Of a stretch of DNA of 64,000 nt, positions 63,501-64,000 are shown piece by piece. The notes under the pieces were generated by a model. It saw nothing but the letters and a program-made list of their open reading frames with translations. It was not told the DNA's origin and ran no database searches. Positions within the stretch are counted from its first letter, which is position 1, and each line of letters opens with the position of its first letter. Origin of the DNA: Patagioenas fasciata (Eukaryota > Chordata > Aves > Columbiformes > Columbidae); the NCBI RefSeq assembly GCF_037038585.1, contig NC_092520.1, positions 12,655,001-12,719,000 of the forward strand, read 5' to 3'. The translations under genes and the position numbers were made by a program.

Positions 63501-63576
63501 TTTAGAGAAGCAAGATAAATTGAAGGAACAGATGCAGAGACAGCAAGAGGCTTTGAAAAAATTTCTGAACAAGCAG
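42150..63576 (+). CDS. CEP295: CEP295 (centrosomal protein 295), 5' part, 13 coding exons joined, continues beyond window
   Basis: CEP295 sits on the proximal wall of new centrioles. It is required for recruitment of pericentriolar material and for conversion of centrioles to centrosomes; its fly counterpart is Ana1. Joined exons: 42150-42257, 43160-43360, 44588-44712, 45670-45763, 51309-51422, 52809-52949, 54070-54253, 56000-56191, 57766-57990, 59597-59703, 61237-61449, 62266-62363, 62490-63576 (963 codons, no stop). All junctions are GT-AG and the phases agree. The ATG was chosen because MKRK...LRLSPNEE matches the known vertebrate N terminus. Hallmarks are LRLSPNEE (11-18), ALQIRQ, PDARLAAEEE (215-224), RRRQTVAQMPPQL, EWQRELEFAFEDMY and KKLLNKIRSQK. 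The product is a charged, largely alpha-helical protein with coiled-coil segments and no membrane segment. The C-terminal ALMS motif of the family lies outside the window. Identification rests on remembered family sequence, not on a search. Confidence 0.95.
43160..43360 (+). CDS. CEP295: CEP295 exon 3 (codons 37-103)
   Basis: Acceptor TTTCTACAG|GTTAGA, donor CAC|GTAAGT, 201 bases, phase 0 at both ends. It encodes VREQQKYIALQIRQ...LYLASLRAIGEGHRQAKEH, a highly charged helix rich in Lys, Arg, Glu and Gln and well conserved in vertebrate CEP295. The next intron (43,361-44,587) is AT-rich with no recognised element. Confidence 0.96.
44588..44712 (+). CDS. CEP295: CEP295 exon 4 (codons 104-145, last one split)
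   Basis: The acceptor TTGTTAAG|GAACCT has a modest pyrimidine tract; the donor is GCG|GTATGC cut after CG (phase 2). It encodes EPDLEALAKQAEERKQRAEK and more charged helix ending LLREQAR. The next intron (44,713-45,669) holds a G/T-rich low-complexity tract (45,071-45,135) and the microsatellite before exon 5. Confidence 0.94.
45071..45135. repeat. (TTTGG)n / T-rich low-complexity tract in intron 4
   Basis: Repeats of TTTGG and TTTTG run into about 14 T bases and then AGCAG. The T run followed by AG at 45,136-45,140 looks like a strong but unused 3' splice site. Confidence 0.8.
45541..45662. repeat. TA/TG microsatellite plus poly-T directly upstream of exon 5
   Basis: A run of TA dinucleotides (about 45,551-45,580) passes into TG dinucleotides (45,581-45,598), then a mixed TATATG/TACACA segment containing the perfect 18-base palindrome TGTGTATATATATACACA (45,609-45,626). 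A poly-T of about 16 bases follows at 45,647-45,662, which forms the pyrimidine tract of the exon 5 acceptor seven bases further on. Confidence 0.95.
45670..45763 (+). CDS. CEP295: CEP295 exon 5 (codons 145-176)
   Basis: Acceptor poly-T CCCCAAG|ACGAAC, donor GAG|GTATGT, 94 bases. The split codon CG+A gives Arg. It encodes RTNARKYALEVERQRAAKVA, then the proline stretch SLPPPQPHPLE, which matches the SLPPPPP region of CEP295. The following intron (45,764-51,308) is the longest complete intron in the window at 5.5 kb and contains an antisense solo LTR. Confidence 0.94.
49320..50360 (-). mobile_element. solo ERVL-type LTR in CEP295 intron 5, antisense
   Basis: A block of 1,041 bases, much richer in G+C than its flanks, with termini TGAGG...TACA. 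Its text (GTGGGTTGGCCCTGGCTGG at the left, repeated 'CTCCAGCGTGGGTTCC'-like modules in the middle, GGGGGAAGCTTCTAGCAGCT and CCATGCAAACCAAATACA at the right) matches a family of long LTRs common in avian genomes (TguLTR5-like, from memory). On the minus strand an AATAAA (about 49,509-49,514) falls near the 3' end, so the element is antisense to the gene. The five flanking bases TGTCT and AGTCT agree at four positions, which fits an old target-site duplication. No internal region remains. Open frames across it (up to 144 codons) are repeat-derived. Confidence 0.85.
51309..51422 (+). CDS. CEP295: CEP295 exon 6 (codons 177-214)
   Basis: Acceptor TTCTTCCTAG|AATATT, donor CAG|GTGATT, 114 bases, phase 0. 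It encodes NIEVKKTPAVKPYSAGNFSV and ends YVDREVDGEQ, matching the NIEVK...VK region of human CEP295. The ORF listing misses it because it has no internal Met. The following intron (51,423-52,808) is AT-rich with no recognised element. Confidence 0.94.
52809..52949 (+). CDS. CEP295: CEP295 exon 7 (codons 215-261)
   Basis: Acceptor GATTGCCTGCCAG|CCAGAC, donor CAG|GTAGGC, 141 bases, phase 0. It encodes PDARLAAEEEGKRLEELHRE and ends GNHALKKVHLAQ, one of the best conserved parts of the N-terminal half. The following intron (52,950-54,069) shows no named element. Confidence 0.96.
54070..54253 (+). CDS. CEP295: CEP295 exon 8 (codons 262-323, last one split)
   Basis: The acceptor CGTATACTTGAAG|GGCAGA has a poor pyrimidine tract; the donor A|GTAAGT is strong (phase 1). 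It encodes GRERLLKELEQMQNMDRMRR, RQTVAQMPPQLFVPAYKRME, and EEWQRELEFAFEDMYSEDR. The last segment is the most recognisable CEP295 signature in the window. An LTR-like insertion begins within about 10 bases of the donor. Confidence 0.96.
54264..55754. mobile_element. probable LTR-type retroelement insertion in CEP295 intron 8
   Basis: A stretch of about 1.5 kb with much higher G+C and a different vocabulary from the surrounding intron. It is rich in CCTGG, CCCAG and CACACG text, and contains a purine/pyrimidine-alternating tract at 54,617-54,672. Possible termini are TGTTGG (54,264) and GTCACA (55,754), giving TG...CA. The flanks TAACT and TAATC are similar but not identical. A TATA-like GCATAAAAGAGACC is readable on the minus strand near 55,398. 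The text of the right part resembles avian ERV LTRs that I recall, but neither family nor orientation is settled. Confidence 0.5.
54617..54672. repeat. alternating purine-pyrimidine tract
   Basis: Mostly alternating GC/GT/AC/AT steps (GCGTGCACGCATACGCAC, GTACATGCATATGCAC, CACACGTGCGCGC). Such sequence can adopt left-handed DNA under supercoiling. It lies inside the probable LTR-type insertion. Confidence 0.6.
56000..56191 (+). CDS. CEP295: CEP295 exon 9 (codons 323-387, both ends split)
   Basis: Acceptor TTTTTTGACTAG|GAATGA, donor GAAA|GTAAAG, 192 bases, phase 1 at both ends. It encodes RMKGDLILQFEPQPLPAPSD, matching the KGNLIL.LEPEPLP region of CEP295, then NELDISLEQES. The exon contains a 24-base tandem duplication (unit QESACDTQ, residues 355-370). 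A second GT at CAG|GTGATG inside the exon would break the reading phase into exon 10. Confidence 0.93.
56095..56151 (+). repeat. CEP295: 24-bp in-frame tandem repeat within CEP295 exon 9
   Basis: Copies lie at 56,095-56,118 and 56,119-56,142, with a partial third copy (CAAGAATCA) at 56,143-56,151. The two full copies differ at three third-codon positions, all silent, so the protein unit QESACDTQ is repeated exactly. Confidence 0.95.
56477..57196 (-). mobile_element. solo ERVL-type LTR in CEP295 intron 9, antisense, with 5-bp target duplication
   Basis: On the minus strand the element reads TGTGCTGGTTTGACTGAAAA at its start and ends with GGGTTACACCACAACA, giving TG...CA over 720 bases. The direct repeat ACTTA flanks it exactly (56,472-56,476 and 57,197-57,201), the duplication length expected of ERVL. 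The 3' part contains the ATTAAACTGTGTTTATCTCA segment and the GGGGGGCAGGGGGAGTGAGT purine-rich block of a common avian ERVL LTR (recalled, not searched). No internal retroviral region is present, so it is a solo LTR left by recombination. It is antisense to the gene. Confidence 0.9.
57766..57990 (+). CDS. CEP295: CEP295 exon 10 (codons 387-462, both ends split)
   Basis: Acceptor TTCTTTATAG|ATCACG, donor AAAG|GTACGT, 225 bases. It encodes NHEEVKTHQPQSKLALKKLL, then NKIRSQKEEW, which matches KKLLNKIRSQK of human CEP295, and TIESGTIASEERPL, which resembles the acidic ESGTIAS.E..L repeats of the mammalian protein. In this bird the ESGTIAS motif appears only once here. The following intron (57,991-59,596) carries a diverged 49-bp tandem duplication and a possible LTR relic. 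Confidence 0.94.
58990..59340 (-). mobile_element. possible LTR relic in CEP295 intron 10
   Basis: The CpG-bearing text near 59,022-59,032 (CTGTCGCAATTCGG), followed by a TTTATAG segment and two diverged 49-bp tandem copies, recalls decayed avian ERV LTRs. No ends or target duplication could be set, so this is only a suggestion. Confidence 0.25.
59202..59300. repeat. diverged 49-bp tandem duplication
   Basis: Two adjacent related units, 59,202-59,250 and 59,251-59,300, share TACTCCTTTACTCC at the start and CTTAATATCT near the end, and differ by a few substitutions. Confidence 0.8.
59597..59703 (+). CDS. CEP295: CEP295 exon 11 (codons 462-497)
   Basis: Acceptor TTGTATTTTAG|ACTCTG, donor TGG|GTAAGT, 107 bases, split first codon G+AC (Asp). 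It encodes DSVEKLENTVTAENSVLNHP, then QEQAAKIRMEQARQKW, matching HPQEEAARIRMSARQKQ of human CEP295. The ORF listing misses it. The following intron (59,704-61,236) holds A tracts (60,326-60,341 and 60,411-60,421) and nothing else recognised. Confidence 0.94.
61237..61449 (+). CDS. CEP295: CEP295 exon 12 (codons 498-568)
   Basis: Acceptor TTCTTCTCAACAG|AATGAG, donor GAG|GTAAAG, 213 bases, phase 0. It encodes the coiled-coil stretch NEQIEQQKQEQLALLKQIEE, a second helix rich in Glu and Lys, and a linker ending QQNKVEYE. The upstream Met codons of the long open frame here are intronic. The following intron (61,450-62,265) shows no named element. Confidence 0.94.
62266..62363 (+). CDS. CEP295: CEP295 exon 13 (codons 569-601, last one split)
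   Basis: Acceptor ATTTTTATTAG|ACTGGA, donor AATAG|GTAAAT (phase 2), 98 bases. It encodes TGDVTVSETRSTREDSRLQR and then IRNYQQYLLQQNR, which matches MIRNYQHQLLQQNR of human CEP295 closely. The following intron is only 126 bases (62,364-62,489). Confidence 0.95.
62490..63576 (+). CDS. CEP295: CEP295 exon 14 (codons 601-963), large central exon
   Basis: The acceptor TTTCCTTCTGTTAAG|GCTGCT restores the split Arg codon; the donor is AAGCAG|GTAAGT, 1,087 bases, phase 0. It begins RLLRQIIDEETRHLLQEYQN and continues as a long, poorly conserved Ser/Gln/Glu-rich region (about 625-890). A single coiled coil closes it (913-963: LKELQEQLDAHRETLL, SRQKIQEQLLLEKQDK, LKEQMQRQQEALKKFL). In human CEP295 many copies of a related LQEQL...RQEAQE.LL unit fill the centre; here only one is seen. 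An alternative acceptor 27 bases upstream is also in frame. The intron after it runs to the window end (63,577-64,000) with no further exon seen. Confidence 0.94.
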
Positions 63577-64000
63577 GTAAGTTTTATAAATGCTTTGCAT
63601 GGGGACTCATCTAGTAGGTGAGTCAAACTTAGGAGTGAATGCCACCAATTAGTGAAGTATCCCATGGAGTGTTGGTAGTTTTAGGTGATTTACCATGATG
63701 AAAATTTTCATTAGGATTTGTGATTTGTAATCAGTAGTTCTTCTCTGTAAGCCTCAAGAGCACTGTTTTGTTCAGTCTAACAGAAGTAGCATGGACCTCT
63801 GTGCTTGGTCTCTGAACATAATGCCTATTGAAATAGTTATATTGTCTGAAATATCTGCAGGTATAGTTGTCTTCAGCTCTAGAAATGTGCATGTGTAAAA
63901 TGGCTCTTCTATAAAAAATACTTCAGCAGTACCTCAAAGGATATTCTAAGCATTTTGAATAGATTATTTTTTAAAGTTTGTCTTTTTATGTGTACGTGTT

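Noticed and set aside
1-64000. CRISPR arrays, operons, bacterial ribosome-binding sites, rRNA and tRNA genes
   Set aside because: The window is vertebrate nuclear DNA and no such structures were seen on either strand. The snoRNA genes near CEP295 in mammals sit in introns of the next gene, outside this window.

Overview
This window is nuclear DNA from a bird. Several fragments of avian CR1 LINEs carry the typical ...ATTCTGTGATTCTG 3' end, and there are solo ERVL-type LTRs of a kind common in avian genomes, with no prokaryotic gene structure. The large number of LTRs hints at a neoavian bird, possibly a songbird, but the species cannot be fixed from the sequence.

The right third (about 39.65-64.0 kb, + strand) is the 5' part of CEP295 (KIAA1731; fly Ana1), a centriole protein needed for centriole-to-centrosome conversion. 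It has a CpG-island promoter with paired NRF1-type palindromes and CCAAT boxes, an unresolved non-coding first exon, and 13 coding exons from the ATG at 42,150 to a splice donor at 63,576. All 13 coding exons could be joined in frame by hand, with splice sites and phases that agree. They give 963 codons with no stop, and the gene runs off the right edge. Its introns hold at least one sense-oriented LTR (intron 1), two antisense solo LTRs (introns 5 and 9), a probable LTR-type insertion (intron 8), a possible LTR relic (intron 10) and a TA/TG microsatellite directly upstream of exon 5.

The left part has no coding sequence that I can support. A GC-rich CpG island at 10.57-11.62 kb with a consensus minus-strand splice donor looks like the promoter and first non-coding exon of a gene transcribed leftwards. 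From conserved vertebrate gene order (SMCO4 lies head-to-head with CEP295 on human 11q21) SMCO4 is the best guess, but its small coding exon was not found here. Between the two islands lie about 28 kb of AT-rich intergenic DNA with CR1 fragments and one CpG-bearing relic near 31.6 kb.

I found no clear new biological system. The observations most worth checking concern CEP295: a central repeat that seems reduced to one unit, a possible coding alternative first exon, a tandem in-frame acceptor, a 24-bp coding duplication, and an LTR promoter candidate in intron 1.
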